A DNA stretch of 64,000 nucleotides from the NCBI GenBank assembly GCA_015183035.1, contig JACZZP010000001.1, forward strand, positions 2,356,001-2,420,000. Direction: 5' to 3'. Position numbers and translations under genes: made by a program. Below the pieces are notes generated by a model. The model was not told where the DNA came from and ran no database searches. It worked only from the letters and a program-made list of their open reading frames with translations. Position 1 is the first letter of the stretch; each line of letters opens with the position of its first letter. This DNA comes from Meloidogyne chitwoodi. Its lineage: Eukaryota > Nematoda > Chromadorea > Rhabditida > Meloidogynidae. Positions 1-10,861 of this stretch are shown piece by piece.

Positions 1-138
1 CGGACTTTTACAAATCCGGACTCCGGCTGAAATTAGCCGGATTCTGGACCGGACTTGATTTTTTATTGATTTTTCAAAAAAATATAAAAATATTGGTAAA
101 AAACTTATATTTTCAAAATAAGCAACAAAAAAATTTTA

Positions 139-465
139 TTAATAAGAGTAATTCAATTGTGGGATTGCTTTGTTCAAAAAAATCAAATATTCAGCATTTT
201 CTGGGGTAAGATTGGACCTCCTATAATCGAATACATCTCTTGCTACGCTGAAAATTTCTTCACTTTCAACACTTGTAGAAAGCGTAGTCAAATATTTAGC
301 CGCTAATTGAGCCAACCTTGGATAGTTTTTATTGTTCTTTTTCCACCATTCGAGTGGGTCAGAACGCTGCGTGGCCTTCTCATTTCCAACATAATTTTGT
401 ATTTCTTCATCCAGATCGTTTGGCTTAGATAATACATAAATTCGATAATTTATGTAATAAGAGAA
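139..465 (-). mobile_element. hAT transposase C-terminal dimerisation domain remnant
   Basis: Reading the minus strand gives about 100 codons ending in a stop at 139. It contains [18 protein letters not shown] and then [17 protein letters not shown], followed by [19 protein letters not shown]. This is the classic C-terminal dimerisation block of hAT-superfamily transposases (W-W, then S-x-x-S-E-x-x-FS, then R-x-x-L-x-P). An in-frame stop lies just upstream (about 465), and the next bases are the CCGG-rich repeat, so only this end survives here unless an intron intervenes. The catalytic core is not visible. It is most likely a dead copy. Confidence 0.8.
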
Positions 466-579
466 AAATTAATTTACTAAGTAATTGCTAAATATTTATT
501 TACGCCACAAAACTGCATTTTATAATTCTCAATCGTCCTCTTTTACATTTTTCTTAACATTATGCCAAAAAAAAGAAAA

Positions 580-900
580 ATTGAAAAATCCGGAATTAGG
601 TACAAAAAAATCGCCGGATTCGGATCCGGACCCGGATTTTGTGAACAGAGCCGGACCGGATCCGGCCGGATTTTTCGGGATTAATCCGGGTCCGGAAAAA
701 TCCGGAAATTGCGAAAAAACCTGGATTTGGGACCCGGACTCCCGAAAAATCCGGCCGGATCCGGTCCGGCGCCGGTCACTAATAAAAATCAATTTATTTT
801 ATTTTTTTATCGATTTTTACTCAAAATAAACTTTTTTTAAAAAACCGCAAAAACCGGGCGGTAAACCGTTAACCGGGGGGACCGTTATTAACCGGCTTTG
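580..900. repeat. CCGG/CCGGATCC-rich low-complexity repeat
   Basis: Dense short words such as CCGGATCCGG and CCCGGA run from about 580 to 775, and AACCG-type words run from 840 to 895. The first 60 bases of the window have the same style. This GC-rich block stands out sharply from the AT-rich surroundings and beside a hAT remnant may be subterminal repeat sequence. Open frames across it on both strands (485-829, 529-792) follow from the repeat and are not convincing genes. Confidence 0.6.
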
Positions 901-1178
901 TCCTACTTTAATGAAAAGTATGAGGCCTAAATAAGTACAGATATGATTTGTGAGCAAAATCAAAAATCCTTTTTTAGATTTTTTAAACTATTAAAAAAGA
1001 ATTTTTTTTAATTATAAAATAAAGGGGATTATTTTTTAAAATAATTATTTAAATAAATTTATTTATATTATTATCTAAATACTAAATTTATTAAAAATAG
1101 GTAATTTTAAAATTTTATTTATTAAAAAATAATTTAATTATTTAAATTTATTTTTTCTCTTTTTCTTTAATTATTTTT
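900..1178. other. AT-rich sequence, nothing recognised
   Basis: Poly-A/T runs only; no open frame, RNA gene or clear repeat was seen. Confidence 0.5.
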
Positions 1179-1322
1179 TTATTTCTTTTTCAAATTAATT
1201 TCAATATTCCCTTCTTTATCCAAAGGAGCAGCAATAGCATTTGTTAAAGTTGGTCCATTAATTAATTTTAAAATAAATAAAATAATAATTAAAATTGAAC
1301 AAAAATTAAATAATTTTTTCAT
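1179..1322 (-). CDS. Possible small secreted peptide (47 aa)
   Basis: A 47-codon minus-strand frame starts with ATG at 1322 and stops at 1179. The product begins MKKLFNFCSILIIILFILKL, a textbook signal peptide (two lysines, then a long hydrophobic core). It continues through INGPTLTNAIAAPLDKEG and ends in a lysine-rich tail. The codons around AAPLDKEG are richer in GC than the surrounding AT-rich DNA, which supports coding. No family is recognised; it could be one exon of a longer gene. Signal-peptide-like frames arise easily in AT-rich DNA, so confidence is modest. Confidence 0.35.
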   Translation of the reverse strand: MKKLFNFCSILIIILFILKLINGPTLTNAIAAPLDKEGNIEINLKKK

Positions 1323-2582
1323 TTCTAAAAAAAAATTTTTATTTTTTAAACTAAAATTTTAATTTTTAAATTAAAAAATAAAATTTTAAAAAATATTTTA
1401 ATTATAAAAAATTTTTTTTTAAATATTTCAGTTAATGAAGGATTAAAATGAATGAGAAAATATTTATTTTAAAACTAAAAAAGAAAAACTTTATTTTACT
1501 GCCACGTTGAAAATTAAATAAAAATTAATTTTTATTTATTTAATCTTTCATTCTTTAATTTAAAAAAAAATATTTTTTTTTACTTAATAAAATAAATATC
1601 TTAACAAACAAAGCTTTTAAGTTTTTTTTTAAATTTATTACAAACTATTAAAAATTCTAATAATAAATTTAAAATTAATTAAAATAAATTTTTTTTCTTT
1701 TTTGATAAACAAAGAAAATAAAAGAAGAGAAAATTCTTTTTTTTTTAATTTTTAAAAATTATTTTATTTTTATAAATTTTATAAAAAAATATTTAATTTT
1801 AGAAAATTATAAAATAAAATTTAATTAAAATTGTGGGTATGTTTTGCTTATTTTGATAGATTATTGCGAATTTATATTAGTGGATATTAAATTAAAAAAA
1901 ATTTTTTTTAAAAAAAGATAAATCTCTGATTATTTTAAAAATATAGCTGTGTTGGGATGATTAATTTTTATTATTTTTTTTAAATTTCTTCTAACTAAAT
2001 AATTCATTTTTATTATAAATGCCCTTAGGCAATAGATGATTCATTTTAAATATTATTTCTTTTTTTTTTTAAATTAAAATTAAGACTTATTTTAATAAAT
2101 TATTTATATAAGAATTTCAAAAAATAAATAAAAGATTTTCAATTTGAAAGAATTTTAATTAATTAAATTAGATAATTTAGGTATACTTAAAAAATACTTT
2201 TTAAAAAAATTTTATTATAAAAAAAATTAAAAATCAGGATTTTTAATAAAAGAATTACGCAATTAAAAAAAAATAATATTATTATTTTTTTTTCTTTTCT
2301 TTTAATTAATAATTTTATCAATATTTATTATTAAAAATGAACGGGCATAATATACCTCTAAAATTAATAAATATTTAGATGATGGATTTGGTTAAAAAAA
2401 TATATTTATATTTGGATAAAAATAAAAAATAAAATAGTGGGAAGAAATAAAAGGAAAAAGAAAAAAAGAAAGGGGGGAAGATCTGATCGCGCAATAAAAA
2501 TAATAATTATTATAATTATTTCTTTCCCGATATTATTATTATTTTATTTTATTAATTTATTAAATATATCCGGGTCCAAAAA
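1323..2582. other. Intergenic AT-rich DNA
   Basis: Long A/T tracts with no supported gene. A purine-rich tract just before 2490 and a short GC-containing patch after it precede the secreted-protein gene that starts at 2583 and may belong to its promoter, but no defined element is recognised. Confidence 0.5.
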
Positions 2583-5500
2583 ATGTTAAAAATTAATATT
2601 ATAATTATTTTATTAATTTTATTAAAATTAATAAATTCTCAAGAAGAAGAAGAATGGAGACAACAATGGAAGCCTAATCATTTAACTTTAAATGAACAGA
2701 GAAAACATATTGGTTTATTTTTATTTAATTATTTTATAAATTTTTAAGAGTTTTTTCTTGCCTTTTTAAAAAATAAAATTGTTTAAATCTTCTCTCTTTA
2801 TTTTTTTTTAATATTTAAAAGTGTTATACCTCTCCCCTATAAAATCGTGTGTTTTATTTAGAAAAAAGATGGAGACTTTTCTAAATTTAAAAAATAAATT
2901 AAATTTATTGTCTTGTTTTATTTTAATAAACTCAGAAATATTAATTTAAATAAATACGTGTTCAGACATTTCGTCGACAAAATTGCACGACATTTCGTCC
3001 CAAAGGCAAAAAATCGTGGGCTCGGGTAGACGAAATGCAGTTTTTTATGCCGTATTGGCGAAATGTCGTGCAATTTTGTTCGACGAAATGTACAGCTCCC
3101 AATAAAAATAAATTAAAAATAAATAATTTTAGATGTAGATACAAGATGGTTAGATCGTGAATATAAAGAAAAGACTGGACAAACTTTACAAAAAGTAATT
3201 AAAAAAATTATATTTAAATTTATTTAATTAATTAAAAGGTTGGATTAGATGTTAAAAATAAAGAAAAAGCAATAATTGATTTAATTACTGAACAAAAACA
3301 ATTAAGTGCTTCAGCACATGGAAATATAGCAATAGCAGAAACTAATATTCCTGGACAAAGAGCACAAGTTCAAAAATTTGGTGATAAGGGAGGACTTGCA
3401 CAAATTGAAGGACATAGGTTATTTTAATTAATTAATTAATTATTTTGTGAAAATTAGGAAAAAAAATATTTTAAGACTCTAATTTACCTTTATAAAAAAA
3501 ATTAAATTAAAAAAAATAAAAATACTTATTTTAAACCTTCTTTTTACCCTTTAAAAAAAATTAAAAATAAATTTAAAAAAAGTTTTAATTAAATTTAAGT
3601 GGACAATTACGTGTAAAGGAAGACTTAGAAGGTAAACATGCCTTATTAAAAGCTGATGGACAATATGAATTGGATACTTTATCAAAAGGAGGAAATGACT
3701 CTAAAGATGGAAATGAAAAAGAATTTCAAGTAAAAATTAAATTTAAAAAAAAAATAATTTATTCTATTAAAAAGGCTCGTAATGATCGTTTTGATTTTCG
3801 CTTAAATCCAGCTGAACAAAATGATAAACAAGGACATGGATTACTCTCTTATGGTGATAATGTAAAGAAAAAATTAATTTATTTTATTTAAAAATAAATA
3901 TTTTAAAATAAACTCTCTTATTTATTTCAATTTTTAATTAATTTATAGTCGGGATAAGTAAGAGATTTTTGTGATAACTGAGAATGTATGAGGATATATT
4001 AGTCTGTTATAATATTTTTTGAACCATTAGAGTCTGAGATAAAATATTAAAAATATATATTAAATATACGCTCCCAGTTATACCATAATTTTCAGTAAAA
4101 AATAACTTGGGATAACTAAGAGAGAATTAAAAAATAAATTTATTTTTTTAAAAAAGGAAAAAGGCAAAAAAGGAGCCTATGAATATGCAATTGTACATAA
4201 AGACAAAAATCATGTAGAAGCACAACTTTCAGCAAAAGATGCTTATTCTAATAAAAATGATTTATTAGGGTCTTTATTTGGACGAAGATCAGAAAAATAT
4301 TTTTGTACAGGTAAATATATTTAAATTTAAATAAATTGGACATTTGAGTCTGACAAAATATTATTTTAAAAAATATTTTTAATTCAATTAAAGCTGAAAC
4401 CCCTGGAGTTTCTCAGTGTTATGATGCTCAAGGTAGAAGTGCTGGTAAAGTTGTTGCTGATAAAAATGGAAATGCTGTTGTTTATAATGAAAAAGATGTT
4501 CCAATAGGTTAAATTTTAGTTTTAATTTAAAAAAAAGAGATGCTGTTTTATTTAAAAATAAAAAGGCCTGTACATTTCGTCTAACAAAATTGCACGACAT
4601 TTCGCCTCAACGGCAAAAAAATTACATTTCGTTTACCAGAGCCCACGATTTTTTTGCCGTGGGACAAAATGTCGTGCATTCTCTGTCGACGAAATGTCTG
4701 GACACTAAATTAAATTAAAAATTCATTGAAATTTAATTATCAATTTTTTAAATAGGAACTGGTTCTGTTCGCAAAATTTCTGAAAGAAATTATGAGGTTT
4801 ATTAAAATTATTTAATAAAGATAAAAATTTCAAATACTTTTAAATTTAATTTTAAGGCAGTAATAAGCAAGAATTTATTTATAACAAGATTAAAAGATGC
4901 ACGTAGAGGGCCCTGTTGTAAAGAATTTACTGGTCAGGAATGTGTAGAACAAATTAAATTAGCAAATCCACAATTTAGCCATCCAGAATCGAGAGATGAA
5001 AATGGAAATGTTCATTTAACTTGGTTTTATTTTTTAATATAATTTATTTTAAAAATATTAAAAAATAAAGGCCAGAATGTTTTGATATGTCAATTGACGT
5101 TACATTGCCTCCTAGTTTGTTTTTTTATATTTTAAAAATTTAAATTAATTAAAAAAAAGATGTACATATTAATCGATTGGCAATGAAATTAGATGTAAAT
5201 ATTCAGCCTATTGGAAAACTTCGTTGCATGGATGTTGCTACATGCGGTAGAGAATGTTATTATTGTGATTGGTGTAGAGGAAGCAGGTTTTCTATTTTTT
5301 TATTTAAAAAAAATATTTGGACAATTTGGGATAGGTTTTTCCATGTTCAAAAAATTCTAGTCTTTTCTCTTTAAAAATCCTCAAAAAATTTATCTTTTTC
5401 CTCAGAAAATTAAAATTATTGGAGAGAACTGACGGAAATTTATGTCGAGCAACAGAAGAAAGAACTTATCGTTTAACAACAAAGCTTTGTCCTCCCCCAG

Positions 5501-6135
5501 AGGATCCAAACTTTACTTTATGTACAACTTTTACAAAAAGTGTTTGGCAAAAAGATTATTGGCAAAAAGAGGGTGCTTTGGATATTTGGATGAAATTTTA
5601 TGAAAGAGCAGAAAATAGACAAGAATTAGAACAAGAATTTTTTTCTCAGTTGGATAATCCTCTTTTGGGGAAAGCTTTTAAATTGGCAATTATTGGGGAA
5701 TGGTTAGCTGCTAATAGTTTGGATGTAATTATTTTTATTTAATTTTTTTTAAATTTAATTTAATATTTTATAGCAAGGCAGTTATACCCCTACAAACTCA
5801 GAATTACTTGAATTTTGGGTTTCAAGACGCGCACCTGACAGACTTTTAGCCTGTGACCATGCAGTCATTGATTATGAATTGGAAGGGTCTAAAGTTAAAA
5901 CAAATGTTCTTTTTGAAGCTGCTACAACTGCTGGGAATGTAAATAAATTTAAAAAATTTCTAGAAATTAAAAATATTATTTTAAGTTACCAAATATTTTC
6001 AAAGACAAAAAATGTCAACAATTTGAGCATTTACAAGAAGAACGTTTTCAACAAGGAGTGGGCGAGTATAAACAAAAAAATGGGGGTAGAAGTGGAAATA
6101 TACTTAGTGGATTAGGAAATCTTTTTAGAGGATAA
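2583..6135 (+). CDS. Secreted cysteine-rich protein, family not recognised
   Basis: Multi-exon gene. The ATG at 2583 opens a hydrophobic signal peptide (MLKINIIIILLILLKLINS) followed by acidic QEEEEW. Exons can be followed through short AT-rich introns at about 2712-3131, 3730-3773, 3862-4155, 4510-4755 and others, to the stop at 6133-6135. The N-terminal half is hydrophilic and glycine/asparagine-rich (blocks around 3240-3415, 3600-3860 and 4155-4310). The C-terminal half is cysteine-rich: RRGPCCKEFTGQECVEQ, then CMDVATCGRECYYCDWC, then a conserved-looking block with CPPPEDPNFTLCTTFTKSVW. No enzyme motif is visible. The spacing of cysteines suggests a disulfide-bonded extracellular or cuticle-associated protein; that role is inference. 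Two introns carry copies of the ATTTCGTC palindromic repeat. Confidence 0.75.
2960..3096. mobile_element. ~140-bp palindromic MITE, copy 1
   Basis: Inverted repeat with arms reading CAGACATTTCGTC then AATTGCACGACATTTCG on the left and their complement on the right. The arms enclose an asymmetric core (CGGCAAAAAATCGTGG then GGTAGACGAAATGCAG). It lies within the first intron of the secreted-protein gene. Further copies are at 4567, 17991, 21212 and 27258. Confidence 0.8.
4567..4704. mobile_element. ~140-bp palindromic MITE, copy 2
   Basis: Same family as 2960-3096 with the core in the opposite orientation (TTCGTTTACC then GCCCACGATT). It lies inside another intron of the same gene, between the exons ending near 4509 and beginning near 4756. 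Confidence 0.8.
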
Positions 6136-6360
6136 TTTTTTAAATAATAATTAAAAGAAATCAAATTGAAGAAAAAATAAAAAAATTAATTTAAAAATTT
6201 TATTATTTTGTTGATATTTACCAATTTGATATTATTTATTTATTTCCCTTATCTTTAATAAATAATTAAAATATTTAAAGGATAATTTTAAATAAAAAAA
6301 TATTTTAAATAAACATTGTTTTTTTCAATTAAAATATTTCTTATTTTATAAATATTTGGA

Positions 6361-6736
6361 TATACTGCATGCAGTCTATCGGCCGCAGACTATTATTTAT
6401 TTTATTCAACAAACATGTCAAAATTGGACCTATTGGGAGTGTTTTATCACTTCTTCCTTTTGGGCGCCCATGGCTGGTTGGTACGTCGTTAATCTACGGG
6501 TATAATTACAACAGAATGATTAAGCGAAAATAATTAAAGAGCAGCCGCGGTAATCACTTAGAGGAGCTTGGTCCCCTCTATGATTTTTCAATTTTCATAT
6601 GCCTATAACTCGCTTCGGACTAAAGAGCGGAGTTCAATAATAAATAACCTTCAATATAAGGCATGACGTATCACCTTTGAAGCGTTACAGCTCACCAATT
6701 GACAATTTTTTTGGCGGCCGGTAGACTCCAGTATAG
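6361..6736. mobile_element. Non-autonomous inverted-repeat element related to the 614-bp element
   Basis: The left end reads TATACTGCATGCAGTCTATC then GGCCGC; the complement of the right end reads TATACTGGAGTCTACC then GGCCGCC. The interior shares the words GGACCTATTGGGAGTGTTTT and GCAGCCGCGGTAATCACTT with the element at 48954-49567. No coding capacity. Confidence 0.7.
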
Positions 6737-6819
6737 CCAAATATTTCTCTTTTATATTCATTTACCTATAATTATCTTTTAATTACAGCCTCTACTTATT
6801 TTATTTATACTTTTTTAAA

Positions 6820-7878
6820 ATGACTTCATTAACTTCTTCAAAGGCCGTAAACATTTTTATTACTGGAGCAAATAGAGGAATTGGAATTGGATTGGTACGT
6901 GAACTTTTGAAGAATGTCAAAAATGTTAATAATTTGTTTGCTGGCTGCCGCAATCCTGACAATGCAAAGGTTTTAGTATAAATAAAAATATAATTAATAA
7001 ATAGGAACTTCAAACTCTGTGTAATTTAAATCCAGTTGTTAAAATTGTGGAAATTGACGTTACATCTGATGAAAGTATTCGACTTGCGGCAGGTTAATTT
7101 TTCAAAATATTTTTTTAAATTTTTTTTTTAGAAAAAGTTAAAGATCAGGTCTCAGGCCAAGGTCTTCATATGTTAATCAACAATGCTGGAATGTATGAGA
7201 AAAAGGTTTTATTTTATTTAAAAATACTGAAAATAAGATAATCAATTAAAGGAAGGCTTTACTATCCAACAGCCCAATCGTCATATTTTCCAACAACATT
7301 TTGACGTTAATTCGACTGGAGTTGCTATTGTTACAGCGGTTAATTTTAACACAAATATGTATAATTTTATTAATTTACTTTTTAGTATTTTTTGCAACTC
7401 CTTCGAACTGCTGCAGTTTCTGGACAAACTCCTTTGGTTATTAATATGAGCTCTATTTTGGGTTGTATTTCACGTATGGTTCCACTTTCATTATTACCCG
7501 AACAATCGGTTATATATGGAATGAGCAAGGTTATTAATTGAGATTTATTAAATATTACTTAAAAATAGGTATAATAGGGCCTTTTTTCGGAAATTTTATT
7601 TATGTATATATTACATCGTTTTTACCCTATTATTGATTTTTATTTAATTTTAATAAATTTAGGCAGCTCTTAACTACTATACTAAAGCATTATCAACTGT
7701 TGAGCCTGAACTTTTAGCAATAGCAATTCATCCTGGTTGGGTCAAGACAGAAATGGGTGGAACAGATGCTCATCTTACTGTTGATGAAGCTTCTTCAGCT
7801 ATTGTTCAACGAATTTTACAACTAAAGAAAAATGATTCAGGCAAATTTATCGACACAGAAAGAGAGTTAACACCTTGA
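6820..7878 (+). CDS. Short-chain dehydrogenase/reductase, C-factor/sniffer-like (SDR1)
   Basis: About 250 residues over seven short exons from ATG 6820 to TGA 7878. Family features are complete. The Rossmann dinucleotide-binding motif ITGANRGIGIGLVREL is near residue 15, and NNAG (LINNAGMY) follows. The catalytic serine region is INMSSILG, and the catalytic YGMSK (Y-x-x-x-K) lies before the last intron. The post-catalytic HPGWVKTEMGG matches the PG-W-V-x-T-D/E-M signature of C-factor-like carbonyl reductases. It is expected to be a cytosolic NAD(P)H-dependent oxidoreductase; the substrate cannot be read from sequence. A near-identical inverted copy (SDR2) lies at 12473-13484, with intron and promoter sequence conserved as well. 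Confidence 0.9.
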
Positions 7879-8321
7879 AGTTAAATTATCTATATTTTAA
7901 AATCTGCCTTTTTTGGATTATTTATTGACACAAATACATTTATTATTTGATAAAATATTTTAAATATTTTGTTTTAAATTTATTAACCATCAAAAATAAA
8001 TTTAATTCAGCAGTCTACTTGACGTTTGAGGAGCATGGGAAATTGCCTCTTAGGTACTTTTGCCGTTTCCATCTCTTTTCCATTAATTGATGAATATTTA
8101 AGGTCAGGGCAGAGTTCAAGCAGTATGCTGACAGAAAATCATGAAAATAATAATTACAGACAAAGGGGAAGAATAAAAAAAGGGCATGGCATATGTGTAG
8201 GAAAACGGCAATAGTACAGATTCTCTTCATCATAATAAATTTTCAAACATTTTTGCATTAATATTTATTTAGATTTAATTTATAAATTTTAATTTTTAGT
8301 TATAAAATTAAAAAAAAAATT
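7879..8321. other. Intergenic; possible short inverted-repeat element at 8050-8218
   Basis: Sequence near 8052 reads GGTACTTTTGCCGTTTCC, and its approximate complement GGAAAACGGCAATAGTAC occurs near 8200-8218. The ends suggest a ~170-bp inverted-repeat element. Small open frames on both strands (8026-8214, 8015-8233) fall within it and are not credible genes. Confidence 0.35.
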
Positions 8322-10398
8322 ATGGAATATTTACCAGCAGAAATAAAACTTAAAATTTTCAAAAATCTCAACTTTGATGAATTATTCAAAATTAAACAAA
8401 TTAATAAATATTTTTATTTTTTTATAAATAACTATGAAAATGAATTGGCTCGTAAAAAATTCCATGGACTCGAATTTGCGGATCCCAGAAAACCGGTCAG
8501 TGGAAAATGCGTCAGTAGAAAATCGGTCAGTGGAAAATGCGTCAGTAGACGGAAAATCGGTCAGTAGAAAATCGGTCAGTGAAGAAACAGTACACAAAAT
8601 CACTAAAATACATGTAAAACACAAAAATACATTAAAATTTTTTGTATTTTACACGTTTTTTTTGTTTTACATGTGTTTTGATGTTTTACATGTTTTTGTG
8701 TTTTCCAGGTATTTTTGTGTTTTATATGTGTTTTTGTGTTTTACATTTATTTTAGTGATTTTATGTACTATTTCTTCACTGACCGATTTTCCACTGACCG
8801 ATTTTCCGACTACTGACGCATTTTCTACTGACCGATTTTCCTAGCACGGAATTTGTAATTTTTAACTTTTACAAAAATTTATTTTATTACATAATTTATA
8901 AGGTCAGTGATTATAAAAAACTAAAACTTGAACCAATCTATTTTCCTTTGAGTGATCATCTCCTAGAGAAGGTACAATATTTTATTAAAATTGTTAAAAT
9001 TTATTTTTTCAGTTGAAATCTGCTATGGATAAACAAATTCAAATTCCTATTTATTTGAAAATTTATGTACTCTTCTAAGTTTAAATCCGCTAAAATATGT
9101 TTTGCTTCAACTTTTGAATGAGCTTTAACTTTAAAAAAGTCCATCTTCCCAACATTTTTCGATATGATATAACTATGGCTCAGAGTTTAGTACTCTGACT
9201 AATTTGCTAGGTATTTTTTAAATATGCCGGCAAAAATCCACAACTTTTTCACATTTATTAATATTTTGGAAGCATAAATTCAACAATTTTTACATACATA
9301 CATATTTACTAAAAATATTATATTATGACCGATACATTTAATTCCTTATATATGTATAATATTTGACAATATATATTTTTAAAACTTATACCTCTAAAAT
9401 AATTAATAAATGTAAAAATTTTGAGAACAAAAGCTGTAGCCGGCATACTTAAAAAGTACTCTTACTCTTAGCTCAAGCTCTTTCAAATGATATATTTTAA
9501 TTGTCCTTTTCTAAAAGTTTGAAAATTGACACATTTTAGCGGACGTAAACTATAGTGGGTTAACACAACTGACTTTTTTCCATATAACAATCCATCTTTA
9601 ATTTTTCGTCCAAAAGGTAATAAATTTTAGATAATTAAAAATAAATTTTTATTTAATTTATTAATTAATATACATACTTATTATTCGATAGAAACTTCAA
9701 AGGAAAAGGATCATTTTTCTTTAAAACTACCTTTATATCCAAAAAACATCGAGGAATTAAAAAGTGTTCGTTATTTGTTAAAACAAATCAGTCGTTGTGA
9801 TTTTCAATATCTCCAGTTTGGTGATTATATTATCAATCCAGAGATGATTAGATTGCTTTTTGATAATGATGAAATAGTTACATTTAAATGCCAAAATGCT
9901 TCAATTTCCATCAATACTAAAAATATTAATAATTGGAAATTCATTATGGATCATTTGGTTATTAATGAACAGATTCGGATAGATTTTACCGACTTCAAAA
10001 TACAAATAACTACAGAGGAAGAAAAAAATAATTTTATATTATTGTTAAATAGAACTCCTGTAGTTTTTTTGAAAGGATTTTGCGATCATATTACATTATA
10101 CAATCATCTTATAAATGTATGAATAATTATTTTATATCTTTTTATAAATTAAAAAATTTAGCATCTAGAAACATCAACAGATTTATCAAAAATATTTAAT
10201 TGGATTATGATTTTTTGTATAGACTTGCCTCTTTCTGAATTAGATGTCAGAGGAGTTGAAATGAGTGAAAGCAATTATGGAGAAAAAAATTATAAAATTA
10301 CAAATATTCATAATACTAAAATGATGTTTTTAATCGAAATTTCCTTAAACTCAAGTAGTACAATCTGTAACATCAGTATTGTTAAAATCAAATGTTAA
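8322..10398 (+). CDS. F-box-like family gene A, interrupted by insertions
   Basis: Starts MEYLPAEIKLKIFKNLNF followed by DELFKIKQINKYFYFFI, an F-box-like helix bundle (L-P-x-E-I-x-x-x-I-F-x-x-L). Later exons are at about 8903-8971 (DYKKLKLEPIYFPLSDHLL), 9013-9077, about 9691-10120 (LPLYPKNIEELKSVRYLL and INPEMIRLLFDNDE) and about 10161-10398 (SELDVRGVEMSES, then YKITNIHN). The same order of blocks appears in copies B to E. F-box proteins usually bridge substrates to SCF ubiquitin ligases; here only the fold-like N-terminus supports that. A 370-bp element splits the first exon/intron junction and another insertion follows 9077, so the protein may be truncated after about 80 residues and the gene may be dead. 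Confidence 0.55.
8479..8848. mobile_element. 370-bp inverted-repeat element inside F-box A
   Basis: Flanked by the direct repeat GAATTTG (8472-8478 and 8849-8855). The uninterrupted paralogue at about 51270 shows a single CTCGAATTTGTAATTTT, which confirms the insertion. The ends are inverted (CGG...AAAACCGGTCAGTGG against complement CGTG...AAAATCGGTCAGTAG) and are built from repeated CGGTCAGT/GCGTCAGT words. The interior is T/ACATG-rich. No transposase is encoded. Confidence 0.85.
9077..9565. mobile_element. Composite insertion in F-box A: long-TIR element with nested Merlin-like remnant
   Basis: The outer ends are inverted: AGTTTAAATCCGCTAAAAT on the left, and the complement of ATTTTAGCGGACGTAAACT on the right. 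Within it, 9211-9463 has a second inverted pair around ATGCCGGC and a minus-strand stretch KIVEFMLPK. That stretch resembles the transposase C-terminus found in the Merlin derivatives at 52372 and 54780. The insertion lies where paralogues have uninterrupted exon 3. Confidence 0.55.
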
Positions 10399-10861
10399 TT
10401 TTGTTATGCTTATTAAAATGAAATCTTACATTTAACATTTAATAATATGTTGTAATAAATAAAACAAAAAATAAAAGTTTAACATTTTTTACCTTTCAAC
10501 ATTATAAATATCAAAATAATTTACTGGATAATATATAACATTTCGATCAAAATATGAGCATCATCTATCTCAGACTAAAAAATTAATTAAAAAATAACTA
10601 TTGAAATTCTATATAATTTAATGCTGATATCCATTTATTCAATAAATTAAATGTAATTGATTGGTTTAACAGAAATATTTGATAAAAATTGATAAATATT
10701 AAAATAAAAATTTTTCATAAAATGAAAAATTTTTCTGAAATTTATCAAAATTTAAGCATAATGAGAAAAGTAATGATAAAAAAAATTATTTTTAAAATTA
10801 ATATTTTAAAATGGTTTTATAAAAATAAATTAAAGCAACAAAAAACTCCAAAAAAATCCAT
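10399..10861. other. Convergent intergenic spacer between F-box A and B
   Basis: AT-rich. A minus-strand fragment near 10500-10550 reads VIYYPVN, like the YYPVND block of F-box E, and may be a decayed family remnant. The plus frame 10689-10919 is Lys/Ile-rich, overlaps the 3' end of F-box B antisense and is not supported. Confidence 0.4.

Noticed and set aside
485..829. Open frames on both strands across the CCGG-rich repeat
   Set aside because: The frames exist because the repeat lacks stops; they are low-complexity (DPDPDFVNRAGPDPAG-type) and match no family.
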